Made by a program: the position numbers and the translations under genes
DNA from: Mesorhizobium sp. B2-7-1
Lineage (GTDB): Bacteria; Pseudomonadota; Alphaproteobacteria; Rhizobiales; Rhizobiaceae
Assembly: GCF_006440735.1 (NCBI RefSeq)
Contig: NZ_VFUA01000014.1
Coordinates: forward strand, 1-64,000
Length of the DNA: 64,000 nt
Direction: 5' to 3'
Part shown: piece after piece, positions 49,937 to 59,383 of the stretch
How positions within the stretch are numbered: the stretch's first letter is position 1
How the letters are laid out: every line of letters starts with the position of its first letter
The notes under the pieces: generated by a model
Told to the model about the DNA's origin: nothing
The model's database searches: none
Seen by the model: only the letters and a program-made list of their open reading frames with translations

Positions 49937-50725
49937 TCACTCCGGCACGTTCGCTGCGTTGCCGAACCATTTCATGGAAATCTCCTTCAAGCTGCCGTCG
50001 GCCTTCATCTTGTCTATCGCCTGGTCGATCTGTGCGAGCGCCTTGTCCCCCTTGCGCAGCGCCACGCCGTTTAGGGTGACTTCCTGAGTAATAGGCTTGT
50101 CCACGACTACGAGCTTGCCCTTGAACTGGCTCTCGACCAGATAGCTTCCGTTGACGCTCTCGACCACGACGGCGTCGATACGGCCGAGCAACAGATCGTT
50201 ATAGGCATCGATAATGGTATTGTAGGTCGTTGGCGACACACCCGGCATCGCCGCGAGCGCATTCGACGCCGACGTGCCGGTCATGACACCGACCTTCAGC
50301 TTGGCCAGATCGTCCGGGCCGACCGATTGGTTCGGCGAGCCGACCTTCACTACCGCGACAATGGACTGCCTCATGATCGCCTTGGAGAAATCGACGACCT
50401 GCTTGCGGGCGTCGGTAATGGCCATGTTGGTGATCGCATTGATCTTGCCGGCCTGAAGAGCCGGAATGATGCCGTCCCAGGCCATGCCCTGGTAATCGAC
50501 CGGCACGCCCAGGTGCTTGCCGAGAGACTGAGCGAAATCGACATCGTAGCCTTGTAGGGTGCCGTCCGGCCCCGTGAAGGAAATCGGCCGGAAATCCGGA
50601 TCGGCGCCGACCGACAATTTGGCGAGCGCCTCATCGGCGAGCCCTGGCGAGGCTGCTGAACCGGCGAGGACAACCATCGCGACAAACGCGCCGCGAAGCA
50701 GGAAAGAAGGGGATTTCTTGAACAT
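49937..50725 (-). CDS. Family 3 (polar amino-acid-type) ABC substrate-binding protein
   Basis: A 262-residue periplasmic protein from ATG 50725, chosen because GGAGA precedes it at six bases; ATG 50737 is in frame. The signal peptide ends near SPGLA (residue 30). SBP_bac_3 landmarks: VGADPDFRPISFTGPDGTLQGYD in pieces, VDFAQSLGKHLGV, IIPALQAGKINAITNMAITDAR, VDFSKAIM and KVGVMTGTSASNAL. With hydantoinase/oxoprolinase genes just upstream, the ligand may be a cyclic amide or the amino acid derived from it. Confidence 0.9.
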   Translation of the reverse strand: MFKKSPSFLLRGAFVAMVVLAGSAASPGLADEALAKLSVGADPDFRPISFTGPDGTLQGYDVDFAQSLGKHLGVPVDYQGMAWDGIIPALQAGKINAITNMAITDARKQVVDFSKAIMRQSIVAVVKVGSPNQSVGPDDLAKLKVGVMTGTSASNALAAMPGVSPTTYNTIIDAYNDLLLGRIDAVVVESVNGSYLVESQFKGKLVVVDKPITQEVTLNGVALRKGDKALAQIDQAIDKMKADGSLKEISMKWFGNAANVPE

Positions 50726-50750
50726 CGGGTTCTCCATCTGAAGGACATTT

Positions 50751-52790
50751 TTATTTATCGAGCGTGATCGCCAAGGCTCGCGTTCGGGGAATGACCTCGA
50801 CCACATCTCCGGGACCGATCACTGTCACGGAATCGAGTTGTTCGATGATGAGCGGACCACTCTGCGTCCAGCCGTCGGGCAAGTCGTTCCGGGAAAACAC
50901 CCGGGACGTCATCGGCGCTTCCGGCGAAAACCATACCTCACGAGTGGCCTGAGCGCAGGGGGCGACAGTGGGACCCGCTGGCGGCTGATGATCCCGGATG
51001 TGTTCGCCGCATACGGTAGTCGTCAGGCGAAGGTTGATGATCTCCACCGCGTCGGTTGGCGATGCGTGGCCATAACGCGCCATGTGCTCGCGCAAGAATT
51101 CCTGCCTGCTCGCCTCCAGACCTTCCGCAGAGAACACGGCCAGTTCCACGGCGATTGCGTAGGATTGCCCGATATACCGCATCTCAAGCATCCACAGATG
51201 CCTAAGCTCGGGAGTGCTGGAGTGGTCCTCGCATGCCCGCGCCTCCAGCTGCGCCTTCATCTCTTCGGTGACGGATCGAATATCCGCCATCGTCACCGAT
51301 CCCAGCGGCCTTCGCCAAGTGCGCTGGGTGTCGTAGCTCGCTTCGACGGACAGGATCCCGAAAGCGGAAAAGACGCCACAATAGAACGGGACCATGACGC
51401 GGGGGATCTTCAGCTGCCTGGCGACATCAACCGCATGCAGGGCGCCAGCGCCTCCGAATGCAAGCAGGCGGGAGGTCCTGGGATCGATGCCGCGCTCTAT
51501 GGACATCATCCTGACGGCCCGTGCCATGTTGGCGTTCGCCAGTTCCAAAATGCCATGCGCGGCGCGCTGCCACGTGACGTTCAACGGCTTGGCGATTTCG
51601 GTTTCGATCGCGGCAATGGCGGCGGCACGATCGAGAACGAACTCGCCCTTCAGCATGCTCCTTTCACCCAGACGGTGCAGTGCCAGATGGGCATCGGTGA
51701 CCGTCGGCTGGCTACCTCCGAGGCTGTAGCCGACCGGGCCCGGCATCGAGCCGGCACTTTCAGGACCAACCATCAGACGTCCGGCGCGGTCCACGCTCGC
51801 CAATGAACCGCCGCCTGCCCCGATTGTCTCGATCTCGGCGGAGGGCACGGCCACGGGATAGCCTCCGATGACGCGCTCGTTCGTACTGGGAATCCTCCCC
51901 TCGCGCAGCATGGCGATATCCGTGCTGGTGCCGCCGACATCCAGCGTCAGCAGGCTCTGCAGACCGTGAAACCTTGCGAAGGCCTGCGCGCCTACCGCCC
52001 CTCCCGCCGGCCCGGACATGGCGCATTTGATCGGGAAGCGGCGCGCCTCGGAAAAGGTCATCGATCCGCCCGCCGAACTCATCACGAACGTGCGGGCTGC
52101 CCCTTGCGCCTCGATGCGCGCCAATCCCTCGAGGAAATCGCCCATGACCGGATTGGTCGCTGCGTTGAGCGCGGTCGCGACCGTGCGCTCATATTCGCGA
52201 AAAACCGGCAGGACGTCGGATGACAGGGATACCGGCACGCCGAGCTCCGACAGCGCGTCCGCGATGGCGTGCTCATGCGCGGGGTCAAGGAAAGAATAGA
52301 GCAGCGAAACGGCGACCGCGTCGACCTGCTGCGCCTTGATCTCGACAACGAGGTCCTGCAATTGCGCAGGGTCGAGCACAGTCAGCACGTTGCCGTGATG
52401 GTCGAGGCGTTCGTCGATTTCGTGCCGAAGCTCCCGCTCTATGACCACCCTCGAGCGGCGTTTGTGGAGATCGTAGGAGGAAGGCCGGTGCATCCGGGCG
52501 ATCTCCATCACATCGCGGAAACCTTTGGTGGTCACCAACGCGGTGCGCGCGAGTTTCGCCTCCAGCAGGGCGTTCGTTACCACTGTCGTGCCGACGACAA
52601 GCGTTTCGACGGCATCGATGCCATGGCCCATCTCGGTAACCAGTGCCGTTATGGCGCGGATAATATCCGGACCCTGGTTGCCCTTGCGATGCAGGACTTT
52701 CGCGATGCGCGTCGCGCCGTTCCGGAAGTCAGCGACCACCACGTCGATGAACGTTCCGCCGACATCGGCGCTTGCGACGAGGCGGCTCAT
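50751..52790 (-). CDS. hyuA: Hydantoinase/oxoprolinase subunit A (N-methylhydantoinase A type)
   Basis: A 679-residue ATP-dependent hydantoinase A-type subunit. It has the ASKHA-like phosphate loops DVGGTFIDVVVADF at the N-terminus and LDVGGTSTDIAMLREG in the middle, plus VVGTTVVTNALLE, EYERTVATALNAATNPVM and MSGPAGGAVGAQAF. Such subunits phosphorylate a lactam or hydantoin carbonyl; the B partner completes hydrolysis. Its ATG overlaps the hyuB-like stop by 4 bp. Substrates of the family include 5-oxoproline, N-methylhydantoin and, in relatives, acetone or acetophenone carboxylation; which one applies here cannot be read from sequence. Confidence 0.9.
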   Translation of the reverse strand: MSRLVASADVGGTFIDVVVADFRNGATRIAKVLHRKGNQGPDIIRAITALVTEMGHGIDAVETLVVGTTVVTNALLEAKLARTALVTTKGFRDVMEIARMHRPSSYDLHKRRSRVVIERELRHEIDERLDHHGNVLTVLDPAQLQDLVVEIKAQQVDAVAVSLLYSFLDPAHEHAIADALSELGVPVSLSSDVLPVFREYERTVATALNAATNPVMGDFLEGLARIEAQGAARTFVMSSAGGSMTFSEARRFPIKCAMSGPAGGAVGAQAFARFHGLQSLLTLDVGGTSTDIAMLREGRIPSTNERVIGGYPVAVPSAEIETIGAGGGSLASVDRAGRLMVGPESAGSMPGPVGYSLGGSQPTVTDAHLALHRLGERSMLKGEFVLDRAAAIAAIETEIAKPLNVTWQRAAHGILELANANMARAVRMMSIERGIDPRTSRLLAFGGAGALHAVDVARQLKIPRVMVPFYCGVFSAFGILSVEASYDTQRTWRRPLGSVTMADIRSVTEEMKAQLEARACEDHSSTPELRHLWMLEMRYIGQSYAIAVELAVFSAEGLEASRQEFLREHMARYGHASPTDAVEIINLRLTTTVCGEHIRDHQPPAGPTVAPCAQATREVWFSPEAPMTSRVFSRNDLPDGWTQSGPLIIEQLDSVTVIGPGDVVEVIPRTRALAITLDK

Positions 52791-54460
52791 GCTGGCACCT
52801 GCGGTGTGAATCCGTATCCGCGCCGCGCGTCGTCCCGCCGCGCCTGCCCGTCGCGCTCTTCGGCGTCGCCATATCCGCCGCCGCCGGCGGTCTCGATATT
52901 GATCAGCGTGCCGCTGTCGACGGTGATTTCCGAAAAGCGGTCGATCCGGCGCATCGCTCCGGACGGATCGGTGATGACGATTTCCGTCCGACGCCCGCGC
53001 TGCCCTCCGGCCAGGCCGATCGGCCCATGTGTTGGCATGCTGACTTGGAAGGAGCAGCGAACGTCGGTCAACATACGAAAGGCGCGCCGCAGCCCGAAGC
53101 CGCCACGGAACTTGCCGGGGCCGCCCGAGTCCTCGACCAGTTCGTATCGATCTATTCTGACCGGCAGACTCATTTCGAGCGCTTCGACCGGTGTGTCATG
53201 AAGATTGGCGATGGGCGGGATCATGCCGCTTTCACCATCCGCCGAGACGCTCGCGCCCGACCCGCCGCCAAGCGCCTCGCCATAGGCAAAAAGACGACCC
53301 GTCTCCGGGTTGGTGCCGCCGAACGAAAACACGCCGCCGCCGCCACTGCCGGCAATGACCTGGTTGGGATAGAGTACAGCAAATGCGGCCATCAGCGCCT
53401 CGAACGTATGGTAGGACACCTGGGCCGCGGCAGAAATAGCGGCCGGAAAATACGGATTGAGGATCGTGCCGGTTGGCAGCTTCACCTCGATCGCCCGATA
53501 GAGGCCGGCATTGACGGCGAGGCCTTCCGCGACAGTGATGCGAACCGCCATGAAGACACAGGCGAGCGTTGCCGCCACGCTGGAATTGAAGGGGCTGGAG
53601 GTCTGCCCGCCGGTGTCGGAAAAATCGATCACCAGCGTATTGCCCCGCGGTTCGATCGCGACGCAGACCGGGATCGCCGAGCCGCCGAAATCAGCCAGCG
53701 ACACCCCTTGGAACCGCTGGCGAGGCAGCGCGCCGATGACGCTGCGCAGCGCCGCTTCGGATCGATCCAGAACGTCGCTCATCGTCGCGACGATCTCGCC
53801 GGCGCCATAGAGAGCGCCCATTTCCTGCAACCGCTTCTGGGCGACGACGATGGTCGCCACTTGCGCCATGAGATCGGCCCGGCGCTCTTCCGGCAAGCGC
53901 GAATTGGTCACGATGATGCGCTCGACCGCTTCGTTCAGGACGCCGGCATCCACCAGCTTGACCGGCGGTATTCTCAAACCCTCCTGGAAAATCTCCGTTG
54001 CGTTCGCCGGCATGCTGCGCGGCGAAATGCCGCCGACATCGGTATGGTGCGCCATGCTGGCGGCAAAACCGACAACACTGCCTCCTACGAACAGAGGGCC
54101 GACAATGATGAAATCGGGAAGATGATTGGCTCCAAAGTAAGGATCATTGACCATATAGACGTCGCCCTCACGCATATTCCGGGGGCTGAAGTCTTCCAGG
54201 ATGAACCGTAGGGCACCGGCCATCACGCCAAGATGGATCGGAATATGCTCGGCCTGCGCTACAATTTCGCCCTTGGCGGTATAGACGCAGCAGGAGCAAT
54301 CGCGCCGCTCCTTGATGTTCGGAGAACGGCTCGATCTGACAAGCGCATCGGCCATTTCCTCACAGATTCCGCCGAGGGAATTCATGATCAGTTCCATGGA
54401 AATGGGGTCCGGCCGGTCGCTTGTGCCCTCGCCGCCTGCCCTTGATCTATCGTCTGCCAT
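52787..54460 (-). CDS. hyuB: Hydantoinase/oxoprolinase subunit B
   Basis: A 557-residue subunit B. Landmarks: ICEEMADALVRSSRSPNIKERRDCS, IVAQAEHIPIHLGVM, GDVYMVNDPYFGANHLPDF, MAHHTDVGGISPRSMP, VIDFSDTGGQTSSPFNS and GGGGGYGD-like glycine turns at the end (TAGGGGYGDAEERD). HYDH-B proteins pair with subunit A to open hydantoin or lactam rings. It is the first gene of the leftward five-gene operon (B, A, SBP, ATPase, permease) and diverges from an IclR regulator. Confidence 0.91.
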   Translation of the reverse strand: MADDRSRAGGEGTSDRPDPISMELIMNSLGGICEEMADALVRSSRSPNIKERRDCSCCVYTAKGEIVAQAEHIPIHLGVMAGALRFILEDFSPRNMREGDVYMVNDPYFGANHLPDFIIVGPLFVGGSVVGFAASMAHHTDVGGISPRSMPANATEIFQEGLRIPPVKLVDAGVLNEAVERIIVTNSRLPEERRADLMAQVATIVVAQKRLQEMGALYGAGEIVATMSDVLDRSEAALRSVIGALPRQRFQGVSLADFGGSAIPVCVAIEPRGNTLVIDFSDTGGQTSSPFNSSVAATLACVFMAVRITVAEGLAVNAGLYRAIEVKLPTGTILNPYFPAAISAAAQVSYHTFEALMAAFAVLYPNQVIAGSGGGGVFSFGGTNPETGRLFAYGEALGGGSGASVSADGESGMIPPIANLHDTPVEALEMSLPVRIDRYELVEDSGGPGKFRGGFGLRRAFRMLTDVRCSFQVSMPTHGPIGLAGGQRGRRTEIVITDPSGAMRRIDRFSEITVDSGTLINIETAGGGGYGDAEERDGQARRDDARRGYGFTPQVPA

Positions 54461-54523
54461 CAGGTCCTTCGGAAGTTGCGTCGATCGAAAATTTGACTTG
54501 AATGTCGTTTGCCGGAGCTATTA

Positions 54524-54535
54524 GGAACAGGTTCC
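54524..54535. promoter_or_regulatory. Palindrome GGAACAGGTTCC in the IclR/hyuB divergent region
   Basis: A 5-bp inverted repeat (GGAAC/GTTCC) with a 2-bp spacer, centred about 40 bp before the IclR-family start and 70 bp before hyuB. IclR-family regulators often bind such short palindromes; assignment is inferred from position. Confidence 0.45.
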
Positions 54536-54569
54536 ATGTCGTTCAACAATCGGAAAGTCATTCAGATAT

Positions 54570-55334
54570 ATGAATACCATGGTGAAGAGCGCGGCGCGAA
54601 TACTGGATGTCCTGGAGCTGTTGGGCAGGGCGAAGGGGCCACTATTCCTGAAGGAGATCGCGCGGAATCTGGGCTATCCGCCCAGCAGTACCCATGGACT
54701 GCTGGCGACGCTGGTCGCCAAAGGGTACGCCAGGCGCGACGATGCAGGTCGTTACATGCTGCATGCCACCTTTCGCAACGGTCCGGGCTGGGCGAGCGGT
54801 CCAGACGCGGAGCTGATCTCCTTTTCCGAACCTTACATGCGCGACTTGCGCGACCGATGCGGCGAAACGGTTATGCTTGGCATCCTCAACCAGGATCTGA
54901 TGCTCAAGGTCATCGCAAAATGCGTCGCGAACCGCGCGGTCCGTTACGACTCTCCTTTTTCGGGCGGCGTGCCGTCCTATTGCTCGGCGATGGGGCGCGT
55001 CCTGCTGGGCGCCAGAGACGCCAAGACCGTCGATCGATATCTCGCCGGTGAGAGACTGGTGAAGCTGACGCCGTTCACTATAATCAGCAAGACGCATCTT
55101 CGCCGGCTGTTTCGCGAGACCCGCCAGCGCGGCTATGCCATCTCCAGTCAGGAAATGGACATAGGCTCTATCGGTGTGGCGGCAGCGATCCAGAACGCAT
55201 CGGGCGAGATCATCGCCGCCCTCGACGTGGCGGCGATCTCCAGCAGGCACGCGGATGTCGAGGCGAGCATCGTGCCGCTGGTGAAAGAATTCGCTTCGAA
55301 GATCAGCGTGAAATTCGGCTATTTAGGTAGCTAG
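54570..55334 (+). CDS. IclR-family transcriptional regulator
   Basis: A 254-residue regulator. N-terminal winged helix: SAARILDVLELLGRAKGPL, then LKEIARNLGYPPSSTHGLLATL and YARRDDAGRYML. The C-terminal effector domain has the IclR pattern YCSAMGRVLLGA, RQRGYAISSQEMDIGSIGVAAAI and AALDVAAISSRH. It diverges from the hyuBA-transporter operon 109 bp away, so it is the likely regulator. ATG 54570 is supported by frame; CGGAAAG about 12-15 bp upstream is a weak ribosome-binding site, and ATG 54579 is an alternative. Confidence 0.9.
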   Translation: MNTMVKSAARILDVLELLGRAKGPLFLKEIARNLGYPPSSTHGLLATLVAKGYARRDDAGRYMLHATFRNGPGWASGPDAELISFSEPYMRDLRDRCGETVMLGILNQDLMLKVIAKCVANRAVRYDSPFSGGVPSYCSAMGRVLLGARDAKTVDRYLAGERLVKLTPFTIISKTHLRRLFRETRQRGYAISSQEMDIGSIGVAAAIQNASGEIIAALDVAAISSRHADVEASIVPLVKEFASKISVKFGYLGS

Positions 55335-55337
55335 CTC

Positions 55338-55355
55338 GCCGTGCTCGGCCTTTTT
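55338..55355 (+). terminator. Weak hairpin plus T-run after the IclR gene
   Basis: GCCG-TGCT-CGGC followed by CTTTTT, starting 4 bp after the IclR stop. The stem is only four pairs, so it is a tentative terminator. Confidence 0.35.
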
Positions 55356-55888
55356 ATCAGACCACCACTTCAGCGCATCAGGGGCGATTCTGATCCTATC
55401 CGAGTTTCCCGGCAAGCCGCTACAGGACGTGAGAGGGCCTTCTTAATGCCCGATCTTAGGCGCTTGCCGCACTGACAGGTTAAGGGGCCGAAAGAGAACC
55501 GTCAGCTTTTCGGAAGATTGGGGCAGAAAGCCGACACCCGCAAAACGCAGACTGCGCGCGTCCAATGTGGAATCGCCACTTCACTCACTCGCTGACCACC
55601 TCCAGGTCTAACGAAGCAGCACGTAACTCCAGCCATAGGTACCGTCAGCGCTGAGGCATAAAATTGCGCGGCGAATGGCTGTTCGCGGCTGTAATCGAAA
55701 ATCAGCACGCTGTTCACCATCGGGGTTGCGCTTCACGATGACGGCTGATCCGGGCATGCCGCGGATGGAGCGTCGTTCACCCAAAACTTCGGGTGCTTAA
55801 CGTCACTAATATCATTTTGGGCTCTTTAGCCACCTATCATGCGGCCCTTTTCCCCACTCCACGCCCCTTATTTCCGTGTTCCGCGCTC

Positions 55889-55915
55889 TTGACAAGCACA
55901 AATCATAAGTATTTT
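55889..55915 (+). promoter_or_regulatory. Candidate promoter for the ALDH-TPP-transporter operon
   Basis: TTGACA (55889-55894), 15-bp spacer, TATTTT (55910-55915), about 110 bp before ATG 56024. The -35 box is consensus; the spacing is short, so this is tentative. Confidence 0.35.
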
Positions 55916-56023
55916 CTCCATAAAATGATATCACTACCACAAAGAAAAGATGCCTAAAGCGCTCACCAATGTCCGATCAGGCCATCGGGAGAGACACTGG
56001 ACAAGGGAAAGCAGGAGAACGGG

Positions 56024-57511
56024 ATGGCCGGCGAGCTCAGCAAAATGAAGATGTATATCGGCGGCGAATGGGTCGAGCCGGCATCAGGGGATTACTTCGA
56101 GACGGTGGATCCTTTCACGGCCAAGCCATGGGCGCTGGTGCCGAGAGGAAATTCAGCGGACGCCGACCGCGCCATCCGCGCTGCGGATCGCGCTTTCAGG
56201 GAAGGCCCCTGGCGATCCATGCATCCTTCCGAGCGTGGAAAACTCATTCATCGGCTTGGCAGCCTCATCGAAGAACGTGCCGACGCGCTCGCGGAGATCG
56301 AGGTGCGCGACAATGGCCGCCTGCTCGCGGAAATGCGGCATCAAATCCGCTACATTCCCAAATGGTACTATTACTATGCGGGCCTCGCCGACAAAATCGA
56401 AGGCGTCGTCCATCCCTGCGACAAGCCAGCGCTGAGCTATTCCCGTCCGGAGCCTTTGGGGGTTTGCGTAGGCATCGTTCCATGGAACGCGCCTTTGCTG
56501 CTTTTCTCGCTCAAGGCAGCGCCCGCTCTCGCGGCAGGGAACACCATCGTCATGAAGCCGGCGGAGCATACGTCCGCCACCGCCCTGAAGCTCATGGAGT
56601 TGGTCGAGTTGGCTGGCTTCCCGCCCGGCGTGATCAACGTCGTGACCGGGTTCGGCAAGGAAATTGGCGAGCCGCTCGTCACGCACCCATTGACGCGACA
56701 CTTGGGTTTCACGGGCTCGACCGCAACTGGAGCGCATCTGTATTCGCTTGCGGCTCGCGACGTGAAACGGGTCAGCCTCGAGCTGGGCGGCAAATCGCCC
56801 AATATAGTCTTCGACGATGCTGATCTGGACAATGCCGTGCGCGGCGTCGTCGGAGGCATTTTTGGAGCGACAGGACAGACCTGCATCGCCGGCTCGCGCT
56901 TGCTCGTGCAACGGCGCATCCACGACCAGTTCGTCGAGAAGCTCTCCGCCTTCAGCGGCGCGGCAAGGGTTGGCGATCCGCGCAAGGCAGAGACCCAGAT
57001 TGGCCCAATTGCCAACGCGATGCAGTACGACAGGGTGTTGGGTTACATAGATATTGCCAGGCAGGAGGGCGCCAGCCTCGTCTTGGGAGGCAAGCGACCC
57101 GAGCTTGCCGAGTGCGAGAACGGGTTCTTCATAGAGCCGACCATATTCACCGGCGTCAAAAACGATATGAGGATTGCCCGCGAGGAAGTGTTCGGCCCGG
57201 TCCTTTCGACGATCGTATTCGACGAACAGGAAGAGGCGGTAGCGATCGCGAACGACAGCGAGTTCGGCCTGGCGGCCGGCGTCTGGACATCGGATATGAA
57301 GCGTGCGCTCCGCATGTCCGAGCAGCTCGATGCGGGCAGCGTCTGGATCAACACTTATCGCGACATCTCCTACACGACTCCGTTCGGTGGCTACAAGAAA
57401 AGCGGCCTTGGGCGCGAAAACGGCGTGGAAGGCATTCGCGAATACCTCCAGACGAAGGCGGTGTGGCTATCGATGGCCAAGGAAATCGAAAATCCCTTTG
57501 TCATCGGTTGA
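56024..57511 (+). CDS. Aldehyde dehydrogenase (NAD(P)+-dependent)
   Basis: A 495-residue ALDH with GGAG ahead of ATG 56024. Motifs: IVPWNAPLLLFSLK (oxyanion Asn), MKPAEHTSATALKL, FTGSTATGAHL, VSLELGGKSPNIVF (general-base Glu) and the nucleophile C287 in ATGQTCIAGSR; REEVFGPVLST follows. The overall style is that of betaine-aldehyde/phenylacetaldehyde-type enzymes. It is 45 bp before the TPP-enzyme gene. An aldehyde made by a TPP-dependent decarboxylase could be its substrate, which links the two genes. Confidence 0.9.
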   Translation: MAGELSKMKMYIGGEWVEPASGDYFETVDPFTAKPWALVPRGNSADADRAIRAADRAFREGPWRSMHPSERGKLIHRLGSLIEERADALAEIEVRDNGRLLAEMRHQIRYIPKWYYYYAGLADKIEGVVHPCDKPALSYSRPEPLGVCVGIVPWNAPLLLFSLKAAPALAAGNTIVMKPAEHTSATALKLMELVELAGFPPGVINVVTGFGKEIGEPLVTHPLTRHLGFTGSTATGAHLYSLAARDVKRVSLELGGKSPNIVFDDADLDNAVRGVVGGIFGATGQTCIAGSRLLVQRRIHDQFVEKLSAFSGAARVGDPRKAETQIGPIANAMQYDRVLGYIDIARQEGASLVLGGKRPELAECENGFFIEPTIFTGVKNDMRIAREEVFGPVLSTIVFDEQEEAVAIANDSEFGLAAGVWTSDMKRALRMSEQLDAGSVWINTYRDISYTTPFGGYKKSGLGRENGVEGIREYLQTKAVWLSMAKEIENPFVIG

Positions 57512-57556
57512 AGGCGACCAGGGCAGATCGGAGTCGGGCCAGGAGTGGGTGCGCAA

Positions 57557-59248
57557 ATGATGAAGCGAAAAGGCAGCGAGATCCTCGCTGATGAACTCAG
57601 GCTCAACGGAGTCGAGCTCGTCTACCACGTACCTGGCGAGAGCTTTCTTCCCGTGCTGGATGCCCTGGCTTGCCGCCATCCGGAAATCCGCACGGTCACC
57701 TGCCGCCACGAAAACGGCGCGGCTCAGATGGCCGAAGCCTACGGCAAACTGACCGGACGGCCCGGCATCGCATTTGTCACGCGCAGTCCCGGCGCCACCA
57801 ACGCCGTGAACGGCGTGCACACAGCCTACCAGGATTCTTCGCCGATGATCCTGGTGGTGGGCCAGGTGAAACGAGGATTGATGGAGCGCGAAGCGTTCAT
57901 GTCCTACGATTTCCGTACGATGTTCGCGCCCATGACGAAATGGGTAGCGCAGATAGATGACCCAAGACGCATCCCGGAATTCATCCAACGCGCCTATCAC
58001 ACGGCCATGACCGGCCGGATGGGCCCGGTCGTCCTTGTGGTGCCGGAAGACGTGATCGAGGAGGAATGCGCCGTTGCGGGCGGAAAGCCCTATACGCGAG
58101 CCTCCGTGGGGATACCGGGCCCGGCCGACATGGAGCAGGTCCGCGGCATGCTCGCCGACGCGGAGCGACCCGTCGTCATCGTCGGCGGCTCCGGCTGGAC
58201 CGAGCAGGCGCGCGACGACATCCAGCGGTTTGCCGAGAGTTGCCGGGTGCCGGTCGTCACCACGTTCCGACGCCGGGACATCATCGACCATCGGCTGGAA
58301 TGCTACGCCGGAGAGATCGGCATCGGCGCCAACCCTGCCCTGCTTTCACATATCAGGGAGACCGACCTCGTCATCATGGTCAATGACGCGCTCAGTGATG
58401 TGAACACCATAGGGGCCGGGTATATGGAGGGTTTCACGCTCTTCGACATCCCCGTGCCCAAGCAAAAATTCGTCCATGTGACGAACAGCCTCGGAGAACT
58501 GAACCGGGTCTTTCAGGTCGATCTCGCGATACTTGCCGACAACGATGCGTTCGCAGCCGCGCTCGCCAGGCTGCCCACGGTCGAGCATGCCGCGAGAGCG
58601 GAATGGGTCCGCCGGCTGCGCAAAACCTTCGAAATGGAAACAACGCCGGGACCATGTCCGGGTCCGATCGACTTGCCGAACATGATGAAATGGCTTCGAA
58701 ACCGGTTGCCCGATGATGCGATCGTGACGAACGGGGTGGGCGCCTACGCGACCTGGAGTCAGAGATATTTCGCCCATCATAAGCTGCACACGCAGCTTGG
58801 TCCGATCAGCGGCTCGATGGGCTACAGCCTTCCGGCTGCCATCTCGGCGAAACTGCTTTACCCGGACCGGACCGTCGTCAATTTCGTCGGCGACGGCTGT
58901 TACCAGATGTGTGGAGAAGAGCTTGCGACCGCCATCCAATACGGTGCCAACGTCATCATCCTGCTTTTCAACAACAACATGTACGGGACGATTCGTATCC
59001 ACGAGGAAAATAGGCTCGATGGCCGTATCAACGGGACCAGCCTGGTGAATCCCGACTTCTGCATGCTTGCAGAAGCGTACGGCGCCCATGCTGACCGCGT
59101 GCGGAAGACCGACGATTTCGCTCCGGCATTCGAACGCGCGATCGGCTCCGGCAAGCCCGCGCTGATCGAGCTCGTCCTCGATCCCGAGGCCATCCATACG
59201 CGCTATTCGCTGACCGATTTGAGAAAACGACGGTCGGGAAGCGCATGA
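57557..59248 (+). CDS. Thiamine-pyrophosphate-dependent enzyme, acetolactate-synthase-like
   Basis: A 563-residue TPP enzyme. I use ATG 57557 (AGGAG 11 bp upstream); GTG 57545 is in frame. Three domains: PYR with the TPP-activating E52 (CRHENGAAQMAEAYG), a central Rossmann-like domain (RPVVIVGGSGW), and PP with the metal/TPP motif GDGCYQM ending in NNNMYGT. Family members include acetolactate synthase, benzoylformate and oxalyl-CoA decarboxylases. The FAD-binding segment of acetolactate synthase is not evident, so a 2-keto-acid decarboxylase or carboligase feeding the ALDH is a reasonable guess. Confidence 0.88.
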   Translation: MMKRKGSEILADELRLNGVELVYHVPGESFLPVLDALACRHPEIRTVTCRHENGAAQMAEAYGKLTGRPGIAFVTRSPGATNAVNGVHTAYQDSSPMILVVGQVKRGLMEREAFMSYDFRTMFAPMTKWVAQIDDPRRIPEFIQRAYHTAMTGRMGPVVLVVPEDVIEEECAVAGGKPYTRASVGIPGPADMEQVRGMLADAERPVVIVGGSGWTEQARDDIQRFAESCRVPVVTTFRRRDIIDHRLECYAGEIGIGANPALLSHIRETDLVIMVNDALSDVNTIGAGYMEGFTLFDIPVPKQKFVHVTNSLGELNRVFQVDLAILADNDAFAAALARLPTVEHAARAEWVRRLRKTFEMETTPGPCPGPIDLPNMMKWLRNRLPDDAIVTNGVGAYATWSQRYFAHHKLHTQLGPISGSMGYSLPAAISAKLLYPDRTVVNFVGDGCYQMCGEELATAIQYGANVIILLFNNNMYGTIRIHEENRLDGRINGTSLVNPDFCMLAEAYGAHADRVRKTDDFAPAFERAIGSGKPALIELVLDPEAIHTRYSLTDLRKRRSGSA

Positions 59249-59383
59249 GCCAATCCTGGCTTACGCGAGCAAATTGGCCGGTCCACGGAATCGATTCCCG
59301 ACCGGCAGGAGCACCCTCAGCAGAAAGGGTGATCAGCACCAGGGGGGCGAACCTCCCAACCTCACCAGCAAAGGGGAAGTAAA

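Larger units (their letters stand above)
55335..56023. other. Intergenic gap with no recognised gene
   Basis: 689 bp between the IclR and ALDH genes. Short minus-strand frames (for example 55502-55720) have no family resemblance. The left end carries a weak hairpin with a T-run. The right 150 bp is A/T-richer than its surroundings and holds a promoter candidate for the ALDH operon. Confidence 0.45.

Noticed and set aside
52772..54211. 479-codon plus-strand frame opposite hyuB
   Set aside because: Composition typical of an antisense frame (His/Arg/Asp-rich) and no motifs; the hyuB landmarks are on the minus strand.
55502..55720. 72-codon minus-strand frame between IclR and ALDH
   Set aside because: No ribosome-binding site or recognisable domain; the region shows no codon pattern like the neighbouring genes.
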